Positions 7,244-14,724 of a stretch of 17,392 nt of DNA are shown piece after piece. The first letter of the stretch is position 1. Each line of letters starts with the position of its first letter. The stretch is from CALBZH01 sp964538515 (GTDB lineage Bacteria > Desulfobacterota > Syntrophobacteria > Syntrophobacterales > Syntrophobacteraceae): assembly GCA_964538515.1 (NCBI GenBank), contig CAZIEW010000088.1, forward strand, positions 1 through 17,392, read 5' to 3'. The notes beneath the pieces were generated by a model. That model was not told the origin of the DNA. It searched no databases and was given only the letters and a program-made list of their open reading frames with translations. The position numbers and the translations under genes were made by a program.

Positions 7244-8153
7244 GTGAATGCTCGCAAACGATCCCCCCACCTTCATCCCATCCGTTTATGGGCTGGCTTC
7301 CAGCCTCCACCCGATCGTCTCGGCAGTGATCCTGTCCCTTTTCTTGCGATGTTTTCTGAAAGATGCACCGGTATTTGGGAGAGCGTTCGAGGGGAAAGGG
7401 CGCGCTGGGGAGCTCTTCCCGATCGCCGATGACGAGAAGCCCTGTGGCGGGGAGCGTATCAACGATTTGAGACAATGCTCGTATCCTGATGGGCATGTCG
7501 AAATAGGTGAGCAGGTTGTTGCGAAGCAGGACGAGATCGAAGTGAGCACAGGGCGGTGTCTCCTGGATGAAATCGTGGCGCACCCAATGGATCCCCTGCT
7601 TGAGCTCCTCCCGGATGGCGAATCCCGCCGGATCCGGTTTAAAATACGCTTGCAGTATGGCTGCGGGAAGGCCCTTGACGCTGCTTGGACCATAGATTCC
7701 CACGCGGGCCCTCTCGAGAACGGCCGGGCTCATGTCGGTCGCCCACACCTCAATGGCCGGCATATCTGGAAACCGTTTCCGAGCCCTGTCCCACGCCATG
7801 CGCAGGCTGTACGCTTCCTCGCCGCAGGAGCATCCGGCGGACCAGGCTCGAATGGCCCAAGCCCTCTCCTTTACGGCTCTGCAAGCCAGCTTAGGGAGCA
7901 AGGACTTTTCCAGGACCTCCCAAAGGTGCCGGTCGCGGTAGAAGCGACTGATGGAAACCGTAAGCAGCTCATGGGCTGCTTTCGCCGCATGCGGGCTTGT
8001 CTCCAGCCACCTCAGGTAATCGTCGACGCTACGCTGTCCGCCCTCCTGCATGTGACGCGCGAGACGCTTTTTCACTCCCTTTCGGACGCGCCGGTACCCT
8101 GCCCACGAGAGATCGAAATGATCGAGGATGCGTCGAAACGCGTCGTCATCCAT
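7227..8153 (-). CDS. CheR-type SAM-dependent methyltransferase (orphan)
   Basis: The product is a 308-aa cytoplasmic protein with the CheR layout. An N-terminal helical domain (1-60) leads into ISRFYRDRHLWEVL (68-81), the counterpart of CheR's FFRD segment. The SAM-binding loop WSAGCSCGEEAYS is at 104-116, ATDMSPAVLERARVGIY at 138-154, and FDLVLLRNNLLTYFD at 205-219, with a closing strand around 239. CheR enzymes methylate glutamates on chemoreceptors, but no chemoreceptor, CheB or other chemotaxis gene is nearby, so the target may differ. The length slightly exceeds classic CheR because of a polar C-terminal tail of about 40 residues. ATG at 8153 has GGAGGG about 10 bases upstream; ATG at 8171 would add 6 residues. 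It is the last gene of the six-gene minus-strand run, 74 bases after the thioredoxin-like gene. Confidence 0.87.
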   Translation of the reverse strand: MDDDAFRRILDHFDLSWAGYRRVRKGVKKRLARHMQEGGQRSVDDYLRWLETSPHAAKAAHELLTVSISRFYRDRHLWEVLEKSLLPKLACRAVKERAWAIRAWSAGCSCGEEAYSLRMAWDRARKRFPDMPAIEVWATDMSPAVLERARVGIYGPSSVKGLPAAILQAYFKPDPAGFAIREELKQGIHWVRHDFIQETPPCAHFDLVLLRNNLLTYFDMPIRIRALSQIVDTLPATGLLVIGDREELPSAPFPLERSPKYRCIFQKTSQEKGQDHCRDDRVEAGSQPINGWDEGGGIVCEHSPTRSF

Positions 8154-8227
8154 GGGAATCGATCCCTCCATGTCGCCGTTTGAGGATCCTCGGTGCAGCG
8201 CCTCCGCCAGTCCCGTCAGGCAACCAT

Positions 8228-8764
8228 CTACTTCACCCCGACGATCGACAGAAAGTCCTCTTCCATCGTGTCCTTGGGGTACTCGATGATCCGACCGAGC
8301 TCCTTGCCGTCCTTGAGGAAAATGATCGTCGGAACCCGCTGAATGTCGTACTTTTCCGCGAGGCCGCCTCCGTCGCTCTTGCCGAGATCCACGCCGTACA
8401 TGGTGATGGAAATCTTTGAGTTTTTGGCAGCGTCCAGGATCTTCAGGAGCTTTGGAGACTCCCGCTGGGAGTCTCCGCACCAGGTCCCAAGAAACATGAC
8501 GATCGACAGCGGCCCCTTGATGCCCTTGATCTTGGCCACAGCCTTCTTGTCGGGGACGTACTGGTCGGCATTCTCCTTGAAAAGGGGGCACTCTTTGTAG
8601 AGATCCTTTTGGGTCAGCTCACCGACGAGCATTTCCCCGCGGTCCCCCGTCTGTTTCGTGAAGGCTTCCACCGGCGCGCCAAGGAGTGAAACGGAAAGGA
8701 CCAAGGCTAGAGCAGCAACCACTGCCGCTGACAATGAATACCGCGCTGCCGCAAAATCTTTCAT
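8228..8764 (-). CDS. Exported thioredoxin-fold protein with CGDS active site
   Basis: The product has 178 aa. An N-terminal hydrophobic signal at about 11-34 ends near VEA, so the protein is probably periplasmic. The thioredoxin fold is shown by strand SIVMFLGTWCGDSQRESP (C96 and S99 at the CxxC position) and by the cis-proline VPTIIFLKDG at 144-145. The second active-site cysteine is Ser, giving a monothiol CxxS site. Such WCGDS sites recur in a set of TlpA-like proteins as I recall, so this may be a family trait. Thiol reduction, isomerisation or binding is possible; dithiol oxidoreductase chemistry is unlikely. ATG at 8764 has GGAAAGGAG 7-8 bases upstream, which favours it over the ATG at 8785. 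It starts 23 bases after the DUF3313 gene. Confidence 0.88.
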   Translation of the reverse strand: MKDFAAARYSLSAAVVAALALVLSVSLLGAPVEAFTKQTGDRGEMLVGELTQKDLYKECPLFKENADQYVPDKKAVAKIKGIKGPLSIVMFLGTWCGDSQRESPKLLKILDAAKNSKISITMYGVDLGKSDGGGLAEKYDIQRVPTIIFLKDGKELGRIIEYPKDTMEEDFLSIVGVK

Positions 8765-8787
8765 GAAGAGACTCCTTTCCTCCATCG

Positions 8788-9534
8788 CTACCAGGGTCTG
8801 AGCGTAAACGGGCTGGAGTCTTTGACCACCTCGCCGGGACGCCTGTTCGCGATCTGTACGAACTGGTCCGCCCACTCGTCGATGATGACATTGGCTTCGC
8901 CATACCAGGTGAGGGCCCTCAGATTGACCGGAGCGACCTTTCCCTGCTCCCGGTCGGCGGCCATGGCCAGCACGTCTCCCGTGCCCGTGTCGACGATCCT
9001 GGCTTCGAAAGCAACGGTTGCCTTTGCACCGGATTGCTTTGCTCCGGCCTGAACGGCCACGCCTGATCCGTAAGGCGCCGCGATGGACATGGCTTCCAGC
9101 ACGGGATTGCTGGGCACGAGCTCGGTCAAAGCCAGCTCAAGGGTGAGGGAGCCGGGCTCGGGCGAGCGCAGCACGGCGAAGCGATTCCGGGGGTCCTTCC
9201 GGAAGGCCTCCTCGAACTTGTCCTGCATGTAATGGGCGACTTTGCGGGCGTCCTTTTCCATGTCGTCCTGACGGAAGTTTTTCTGCCACCAGTTTGACTC
9301 CAGCAGGTATTGAGTGTTCACATCCTTGATATAAATCGACTTATACGGCTTCCAGTCCACGCCCGCCTTCACCCAGACCTTGTTGAACGGAAGATCCTCT
9401 CGCTTGGTCATTTCATTGACGGGGACGAAGCCGGCCCCCTCCGAAGGTTTGGCTTTCATCTTCTCACAGCCGGTCAGGCCAAAGGTCAGGAGGGCAAGAA
9501 TTGCCACAACGCTTCGGTACCACGCAGCCTTCAT
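8788..9534 (-). CDS. DUF3313-like lipoprotein
   Basis: The product is a 248-aa predicted lipoprotein. The signal peptide ends in the lipobox LTGC, with lipidated C23. The mature part includes YKSIYIKDVNTQYL and, toward the end, FEARIVDTGTGDVLAMAADR, a pattern I associate with DUF3313 (outer-membrane-associated lipoproteins of unknown function that carry an EaxxxDxxTGe-like strand). No enzymatic residues are evident. ATG at 9534 has AAAGGAA 7 bases upstream. It lies 21 bases after the gene before it and 23 before the thioredoxin-like gene, well placed for cotranscription. Confidence 0.75.
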   Translation of the reverse strand: MKAAWYRSVVAILALLTFGLTGCEKMKAKPSEGAGFVPVNEMTKREDLPFNKVWVKAGVDWKPYKSIYIKDVNTQYLLESNWWQKNFRQDDMEKDARKVAHYMQDKFEEAFRKDPRNRFAVLRSPEPGSLTLELALTELVPSNPVLEAMSIAAPYGSGVAVQAGAKQSGAKATVAFEARIVDTGTGDVLAMAADREQGKVAPVNLRALTWYGEANVIIDEWADQFVQIANRRPGEVVKDSSPFTLRPW

Positions 9535-9555
9535 CTCATTTCCTTTCCAAATCCG

Positions 9556-10836
9556 CTAGAAAACAAACCCAATCCGATTGTCCACATTTTCGGTAATCTG
9601 GCCACCGAGCTTCGCCATCTGATCCTTTGCCATCTTGCTCGCCACGCCGGTGGTCCAGACCTCGAATTTCTTCACACCGGGGTTGGCGGCTTTGTAGGCC
9701 GAGATGGCCATGGGGACCCGCTCGCTCGCGCGCTCGGTCCAGATGGCCCGATCCAGGGGAAGTGGGATGAGCACCGCCCCGCTCGTTGCCCTGGCAAACA
9801 CAAGCGGCCCGTACACGCTGATGTCTCGAATGGGCGAGACCTTCGCGTGGTAGCCTTTCATGGTTTCAGCGATCTGCATGAAGAAGTTGGCCGACTCCTC
9901 GTCTTCCGCCGTGAGGGCCTGCTGAATGAAATTCTCACGACCCTTGGCGCCGGACAGGGATTCAAGGGAAGTGACAATCACCGTGTCATGCGTCACCGTG
10001 TAGGCTTGATGGTCCAGAAAGCGCGACGCCAGCCCCGGGGAGACGCCCATGGACTCCAGCTTCTGCTGATTGATCTCGCGAAGCCGCTGGGGCGGGTAAT
10101 CCCTGAGCAGATCGTTCAGCTGCTGAGACATTCGGGTGAGGGAGACGGCGGTCACGGCCGGGCCGCCGATGGGCGCCAACGCTGCGGAGAGAGAAAGGGA
10201 CCCGATGGCGGTTGCCCATGCCACGCCGTTGAGCTCTTCCTGCAGCACGTTGTTGCTGGAGTACACATCCACGCCCAGCTTGGAGGCGAGCTCGCGCTTG
10301 TTGGACGAGACGGCCAAAGCCTGCTTGACCTTGCTGTCCTCCCCCGGTCCGGCTTTGGTCGAGAGGCCTGTCGCTACGTTCCCGAAGAGTCGGGCCACCC
10401 CTTTGGGGATTCCGCTGATGGTGTCCACCGGATCTGTGAGCATATTCGCACCAAATTCCAACGGCTGGGACGCGGCTTTCTTGACGCCGTTCAGGTAGGC
10501 TTCACTCTTCCGAACCTCTTTCAGCGAGGCGATGGCTCCGATTTCCCGGATCACCTTGCGCAGGGCCATGTCGCCCGTGACCCGAAACTGGCCGTAGTCC
10601 GAATCGACGATGTAATGGTGCATGTATCCGTAAAAGGGCACCTGGTCGCGAACGCGGTAGTGGGGGCCCGCCAGGAGCTGGGGCGGCAAAATGGCCGACG
10701 CCTTCTGAGCAACGGGGACCTCGAATTTCGAGGCGCCCGCCGCGGCGTGGCCCGTGACGGGGAGCAGGACCAATCCGAGGATAGAAATCAGGATGATTCG
10801 CCGCGCTCCTTCGAGACCTGGACGAGCACAAGACAT
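9556..10836 (-). CDS. Exported protein of unknown function
   Basis: The product has 426 aa with an N-terminal signal peptide (positive ARR, hydrophobic 14-27, cleavage near GHA at residue 31). I recognise the family only as recurrent exported hypothetical proteins. Hallmarks are HYRVRDQVPFYGYMHHYIVDSDYG at about 59-82 (start of the mature domain), NMLTDPVDTISGIPKGV, a segment naming a short Cys-free helical linker, and SNKRELASKLGVDVYSSNNVLQ. A Gly/Ala-rich helix (SLSLSAALAPIGGPAV) could insert in or lie on a membrane. No catalytic motif is seen. AAGGAG lies 6 bases before the ATG at 10836. It follows the patatin-like gene by 44 bases and precedes the DUF3313 gene by 21, so it probably belongs to the same envelope operon. 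Confidence 0.82.
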   Translation of the reverse strand: MSCARPGLEGARRIILISILGLVLLPVTGHAAAGASKFEVPVAQKASAILPPQLLAGPHYRVRDQVPFYGYMHHYIVDSDYGQFRVTGDMALRKVIREIGAIASLKEVRKSEAYLNGVKKAASQPLEFGANMLTDPVDTISGIPKGVARLFGNVATGLSTKAGPGEDSKVKQALAVSSNKRELASKLGVDVYSSNNVLQEELNGVAWATAIGSLSLSAALAPIGGPAVTAVSLTRMSQQLNDLLRDYPPQRLREINQQKLESMGVSPGLASRFLDHQAYTVTHDTVIVTSLESLSGAKGRENFIQQALTAEDEESANFFMQIAETMKGYHAKVSPIRDISVYGPLVFARATSGAVLIPLPLDRAIWTERASERVPMAISAYKAANPGVKKFEVWTTGVASKMAKDQMAKLGGQITENVDNRIGFVF

Positions 10837-10880
10837 GGGTGACTCCTTGGGTTGGATGTGAGTGTCTGTTTGAGGGAGCC

Positions 10881-12314
10881 CTACTGCAGGTCCCTGACCA
10901 ATCGTTGAAATTCTCTCGACTCTGCGAGAATGCGGCGCGCGGCATCCCGCAATTTGTCCACTTCCTCGGGCTTCAGAACGAACGAGGTGGGAAGCTGCTT
11001 GAAGTACTTGCGCTCCGCCTCATCGTTTAGAGCATCAAACCGCACTTGAACGAGGTAGAATTCGATGTCCCCGCAGGAGCCCGGCTCCGTGGACACAGGA
11101 CCCGAGCCGCAGCGCCCTTTGCGGATTTCGTCGGCCCAGCGGGCGAAGTTTTCGTTGAGCAGGGCAACCGTCTCCAGGTTGTACCGTTCGATGGCGATGG
11201 ACGAGTAGGATTCGAGCATGGCCCCAAAGGGGGGCACCTTTTCCCAGCGGTCCCACCGGTCGTTGGTCTCGGTCTCAGCGTTCACCACGATGAAGACGAT
11301 CTTGTGCACGTTCAACATCCCGGCCTGCTTCATGGTGGTCCAGGGATCCCCCATCAGTGTCACTCGCTCGAGGACGGCCCGAAGGCCCAGGTTGTCCGCG
11401 ACGCCCCCGTCCACCAGGTGCACATAGGGTTTCTTCTCGGAATCCAGGAACGGCAGCATGTTGTTCGCCAAATCGATCCGTCGGGAGGAAATGTCCCGGG
11501 GAGGCGTCATGGCTTCCCTGAGGGCTTCGGGCATGGTGAAGCCGCACCGGCCGGCGTAATTGCGCAGCGTGATGGGGCTCAGCACGATGGGCACGGCGGA
11601 GGATGCGGCACAGGCCCGGGCAACGGGAAAGGAGCTCAGGTCCGAGCAGATCAAATCGAAGGCATCTTGAATGAAAGAAACCCGCGTTCCATGAACCATG
11701 TCCGTGGCGTTGATGACGATCAGGGGCTTTTTCTGAGCGTACATGTCCCCGAAGGTGCGGTGCTCGAAAACATACTTGTCGTAAATGTCCGCCGCCAGGT
11801 CGCTCCGATCGTAGTAAGCGGAGAAGAGCTTCACCCAGTTGATCGGGTTGAACAAGATCCCCCGGGTGAGTTGCCCCTGGATGTTCTTTTTCAGGAATTT
11901 GGATTCGAAGTCCTCGAAAATGCGATCCCGGAAGAGGCCGTAATAGCCCGCAGTGAAGCTGCCTCCAGAAACGCCCGAAATCCAGTCCACCTCGTCCAGC
12001 AGCCGCCTCTGCTGCCCATGGTTGTAAACGGGCGTATCACGGAGGGCCTCGAGCACGCCGTATGAAAACGCGGCAGCCCGCGTCCCGCCGCCGGAAAAAG
12101 AAAGCATGAGCAGCAGTTCGTCGTTGTCATCCGGAGCGACCAGGTTCCTTCCCCGGTAACCCGCTGCGGGGTCGACGCGGCTCAGAGGCTGGTTGACCGG
12201 GTAATGGGCACAGCCGGTTGCGAATGCAGCAAGGATCAGACTGCAGGCCCAACTGAGCTTGAACCTGCTCATCATCCTGCTTCCCATTCGTTTATGCTCG
12301 CCAAGATGACTCAC
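10881..12314 (-). CDS. Patatin-like phospholipase lipoprotein
   Basis: The product is a 477-aa predicted lipoprotein with lipobox FATGC (C35). The patatin catalytic set is complete: oxyanion-hole loop SGGGTRAAAF (from residue 74), nucleophile elbow GVSGGS with S116, and the catalytic Asp in VDGGVADN (D302). Patatins of this type hydrolyse phospholipid or other acyl esters, and the lipid anchor places it at the envelope. The start is a GTG at 12314, preceded by GGGAGG at 6 bases, the best ribosome site in reach. ATGs at 12275 or 12272 give a shorter, more usual signal n-region with only an AGCAGG site, so the true start is uncertain. It lies 95 bases after the esterase gene and 44 before the next gene. 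Confidence 0.92.
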   Translation of the reverse strand: MSHLGEHKRMGSRMMSRFKLSWACSLILAAFATGCAHYPVNQPLSRVDPAAGYRGRNLVAPDDNDELLLMLSFSGGGTRAAAFSYGVLEALRDTPVYNHGQQRRLLDEVDWISGVSGGSFTAGYYGLFRDRIFEDFESKFLKKNIQGQLTRGILFNPINWVKLFSAYYDRSDLAADIYDKYVFEHRTFGDMYAQKKPLIVINATDMVHGTRVSFIQDAFDLICSDLSSFPVARACAASSAVPIVLSPITLRNYAGRCGFTMPEALREAMTPPRDISSRRIDLANNMLPFLDSEKKPYVHLVDGGVADNLGLRAVLERVTLMGDPWTTMKQAGMLNVHKIVFIVVNAETETNDRWDRWEKVPPFGAMLESYSSIAIERYNLETVALLNENFARWADEIRKGRCGSGPVSTEPGSCGDIEFYLVQVRFDALNDEAERKYFKQLPTSFVLKPEEVDKLRDAARRILAESREFQRLVRDLQ

Positions 12315-12409
12315 GCTCAGCCTCCCTTGTGCAGCTCAAAGCAGCGCCACAGCGTCGACGCCCGAAAGCGGACGACTAGCCGGCCTGTTCAACGCCCCAT
12401 TGAGAACCG

Positions 12410-13177
12410 TCACGGCTGAGGCCCCATCCGTTGTGCCTTGATGGCCTGGAAACGGTCCATGGCAATGAGCCACAGTTGCTTCCAGGTTGGCCAGTCGTGC
12501 TCTCCTTCCACCGTGAAGACATTTTCCGGGGGGAGGAGCTCTCCTAAGATGCGAGACTGTTCTGCGAATATGTCGTCCTTTCCAAAACCCAGAAAGATAT
12601 TTGCAGCCCGTTTCGGGTCTGAAACATATTCTTTTAAAGACATCCAGAGACGGCAGGCCTGGCCCCATCCAATAAAGGGGCAATCCTTGTAGTTCTCGAG
12701 GCCTCCAGCTTTAACGATTGCATTAGACTGTCTTGAACCGCTGATAAAGGGAGAAAGAACAAATATGGCTTCAATGTCATTTGGATACTTTGTGGCATAG
12801 AGGAGAACCCCATGGCCACCCATTGATATTCCGATGAGGTAAATTTCCTTGTAGCCATCTGACTTGGCAGGTAAAATAACTTGCTTTCTGAAAATATCGA
12901 CAAATTCATCATGAAAGTAGATGCGAGGTCTAATATTTAACGTCACAACGTCAGCATCGAGTCCGTGCTCCCTCATCGCATCGATGAAGCCTTGCTGTTC
13001 GAAATGGACACCTTTGCCTCCAAAGCCTGGGAACAAGACAACGAGCGATCGTCGCATTCCGCTGACGCTGGACGTTGTCTCGATGTGGATCGCATTGCTT
13101 TTCCATAAGCCCGAGCACCCCAGGGGGAAGAACAAAACGAAAACCAATGCACCGCTCAGAAGTCTTCGTCTGGTCAT
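12410..13177 (-). CDS. Alpha/beta-hydrolase lipoprotein (esterase-like)
   Basis: The product is a 255-aa predicted lipoprotein (lipobox PLGC, C21). The alpha/beta-hydrolase fold shows in VVLFPGFGGKG (oxyanion segment), the nucleophile elbow GISMGG (S118), the acid in FGKDDIF (D201 or D202) and the base in EGEHDWPTW (H227). An ester or acyl substrate at the envelope is inferred. ATG at 13177 has GAGGAGAGG about 5 bases upstream; upstream in-frame codons lack such a site. Base composition stands out: I count 46 G/C in 120 bases at 12841-12960 (38%), well below the neighbours, which suggests recent acquisition. It is the first gene of the six-gene run. Confidence 0.9.
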   Translation of the reverse strand: MTRRRLLSGALVFVLFFPLGCSGLWKSNAIHIETTSSVSGMRRSLVVLFPGFGGKGVHFEQQGFIDAMREHGLDADVVTLNIRPRIYFHDEFVDIFRKQVILPAKSDGYKEIYLIGISMGGHGVLLYATKYPNDIEAIFVLSPFISGSRQSNAIVKAGGLENYKDCPFIGWGQACRLWMSLKEYVSDPKRAANIFLGFGKDDIFAEQSRILGELLPPENVFTVEGEHDWPTWKQLWLIAMDRFQAIKAQRMGPQP

Positions 13178-13292
13178 CCACCTCTCCTCGCTCGCTCGAT
13201 CCCGGCAGGTCCCTTCGGTCTCAAGTCCCGTTTGAGCACTCGGCAGGGAAGGCCGCAGCATAGCCCATTGTGAGCGTCTTGTTCGAGCCTGG

Positions 13293-13304
13293 AGTGCATG
13301 CACT
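13293..13304. promoter_or_regulatory. 12-bp perfect palindrome upstream of the esterase gene
   Basis: AGTGCATGCACT is a perfect 12-base palindrome, 116 bases upstream of the esterase start at 13177. It could be a dimeric regulator site for the six-gene run. Nothing else supports this, and chance occurrence is possible. Confidence 0.25.
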
Positions 13305-13475
13305 GCGCAAGGACTGCAAAGACGCCCGCGAGGAGCTTATGCCACGGAGCTCCGGGGTCCGCTGGTCAACGCGCTCGGTCACCCCGGTCTCTTGGTCCGC
13401 CGAGCGCCAACGTCGGGCCTTCCCAAACAGGCTCTACAGGGTGGCAAATGGTACAGAACGGGGAGATGCGATGCT

Positions 13476-13493
13476 ATTGGACTTTGGTCCAAT
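13476..13493. promoter_or_regulatory. 18-bp palindrome, copy 1 of a pair flanking the RiPP locus
   Basis: ATTGGAC-tttg-GTCCAAT is a perfect inverted repeat with 7-base arms, 71 bases past the radical SAM stop. It matches 16 of 18 bases of the site at 16770-16787 upstream of the NTF2-like gene, in the same orientation. Both are in noncoding DNA. It could be an operator for the esterase run, or a weak transcript-end hairpin, though no U tract follows on the minus strand. Confidence 0.45.
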
Positions 13494-13563
13494 GAGGCGG
13501 GGCGGATCGAGGCTTCCCCCTAATCGAGGCTGACTTCGTGGTCGGTGAGCTTCTCTTGCCATC

Positions 13564-14724
13564 TCAGAGCGCTTTGGCTATCCCTTGTGATGCGCCACGG
13601 TCCCGGGCAATGAGACTCCTCGCTGCCTGTTCCATCCCCTGGAAAAGTGCCCTGTAGACCTCGCAATACGGGTCCTTTCGAAAGACATCGCCGTAGACGG
13701 AATAGGCCCTGACCGGGCAGCCTCCATGGCACAGGCTCAAGTAGTCGCAATCCAGGCAGTCCTCGTTTTCGATGAGTACACCGGGCCTCGTCAGAAGCTG
13801 GTATCGGGCGGCACTTTTGGACAAAAGCTCCGTCAGACTGCTGCAATCGAAAAGATTGCCAAACCGGGCATCGGGGTACGAGGTGACCCAGCAGTCACAC
13901 TGAGCCACATTTCCACTTGGATCGATGCAGACGAATTCCTTGGCGCAGTTCTCCCTCCAGATGCACACGAGGTCGTTGATTCCCTCGGTAAAAAAACGCA
14001 GCAGTCTGTCGAAAGGAGAGACACGGACTCGCTCGAGGGAACCGCTTTTTATCCAGATATCAGCAAGATTGTGGAGAAATGCGATCAGCCGAGGGGCATC
14101 GAGGGGATACCCCAACTTCACGGTATTGGCGGCACCTCCGGGAAAAGGCGTGTTGACCTGGATGTCGGTTACGCCCAGCTCATCGACAAAATAGGAATAG
14201 AACCGCTCGGCGCCCCCTTTCAGCGTCAGCGCATTGGGAAGCGCGATGATCCCGACCTCGATCCCCGCGTCCTTGGCTTCCCGGAGCTTCCGGGTCCAAA
14301 GGTTTTCGTATTCCTTCGGACCCCCGCCCGCAACCTTCCTGTAGATGTTGGGGTAGTCCATGGACGATCCCACGGAGCCGCCGAACATCTCCGAGACCAC
14401 GCGATTCCAATGGGGACCGTAGGCGAGCAGGTTGGACTGCAGGTAGTGGAAGACTTGTCGATTCATCGATGCCGCGAGCTCACGGATGACGTCCTGAGCC
14501 CGAAGAAACCATTCAGGGGGGAGGGTCATCACCTCTCCCCCCTGCCAGTAGACGGACAACGTCTCGATTTCGCTCCGTTCCAGATGCTCCAAAACGGCTC
14601 GCATCAGCACGGTGAGCTGGTCTAGGGTGAGGCGCGCATCCGATTTGTGCTCGAAGCAGTAATCGCATTCGGCGTTGCATTGAAGCGTCGGCAGCAGAAT
14701 GAGGGAGAAAGGATGCCCGGTCAT
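13564..14724 (-). CDS. Radical SAM/SPASM peptide maturase (candidate WxN cyclophane synthase)
   Basis: The product has 386 aa. The radical SAM 4Fe-4S motif CNAECDYC gives C16, C20 and C23 near the N terminus, followed by YWQGGEV (59-65), the usual SAM-contact strand. The C-terminal SPASM domain has C260, then CIDPSGNVAQC (C266 and C276), C278, C294, then CLDCDYLSLCHGGC (C323, C326, C332, C336) and C354, enough for auxiliary 4Fe-4S clusters. This architecture belongs to peptide-modifying enzymes (anSME-like and RiPP maturases). The neighbouring WxN-repeat precursor suggests it forms Trp-Asn three-residue cyclophanes; that product is inference. The start overlaps the partner stop (ATGA at 14724-14721) with GGGAGGGGAG upstream, so the two are translationally coupled. 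Confidence 0.9.
   Translation of the reverse strand: MTGHPFSLILLPTLQCNAECDYCFEHKSDARLTLDQLTVLMRAVLEHLERSEIETLSVYWQGGEVMTLPPEWFLRAQDVIRELAASMNRQVFHYLQSNLLAYGPHWNRVVSEMFGGSVGSSMDYPNIYRKVAGGGPKEYENLWTRKLREAKDAGIEVGIIALPNALTLKGGAERFYSYFVDELGVTDIQVNTPFPGGAANTVKLGYPLDAPRLIAFLHNLADIWIKSGSLERVRVSPFDRLLRFFTEGINDLVCIWRENCAKEFVCIDPSGNVAQCDCWVTSYPDARFGNLFDCSSLTELLSKSAARYQLLTRPGVLIENEDCLDCDYLSLCHGGCPVRAYSVYGDVFRKDPYCEVYRALFQGMEQAARSLIARDRGASQGIAKAL

Larger units (their letters stand above)
13178..13563. other. Intergenic stretch between the RiPP genes and the envelope operon
   Basis: This 386-base stretch lies downstream of the radical SAM gene and upstream of the esterase gene, so it should hold the promoter of the six-gene run. 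No strong sigma70 pair is visible on the minus strand; TATGCT (minus-strand reading around 13260) lacks a good -35. It contains a 12-bp palindrome and an 18-bp palindrome, listed separately, and a direct repeat of AGCCTCGAT (minus-strand reading) near 13506-13533. Short plus-strand frames across it do not look coding. Confidence 0.5.

Noticed and set aside
7227..8591. A 454-aa minus-strand frame joining CheR to upstream sequence
   Set aside because: The first part overlaps the real thioredoxin-like gene in another frame and is Arg/Gly/Gln-rich shadow translation. CheR homology begins at MDDDAF near 8153.
9310..10842. Long plus-strand frames opposite the 426-aa exported protein and opposite other genes (also 11046-12065 and 13726-14625)
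   Set aside because: They lie antisense to genes with clear signal peptides, catalytic motifs and ribosome sites, and their translations are low-complexity His/Gly/Arg-rich.
3815..13459. Shared 11-mer AAATGGTACAG in two intergenic regions (about 3820 and 13446)
   Set aside because: Exact 11-mer matches are expected many times by chance in a window of this size, and the surroundings do not align.
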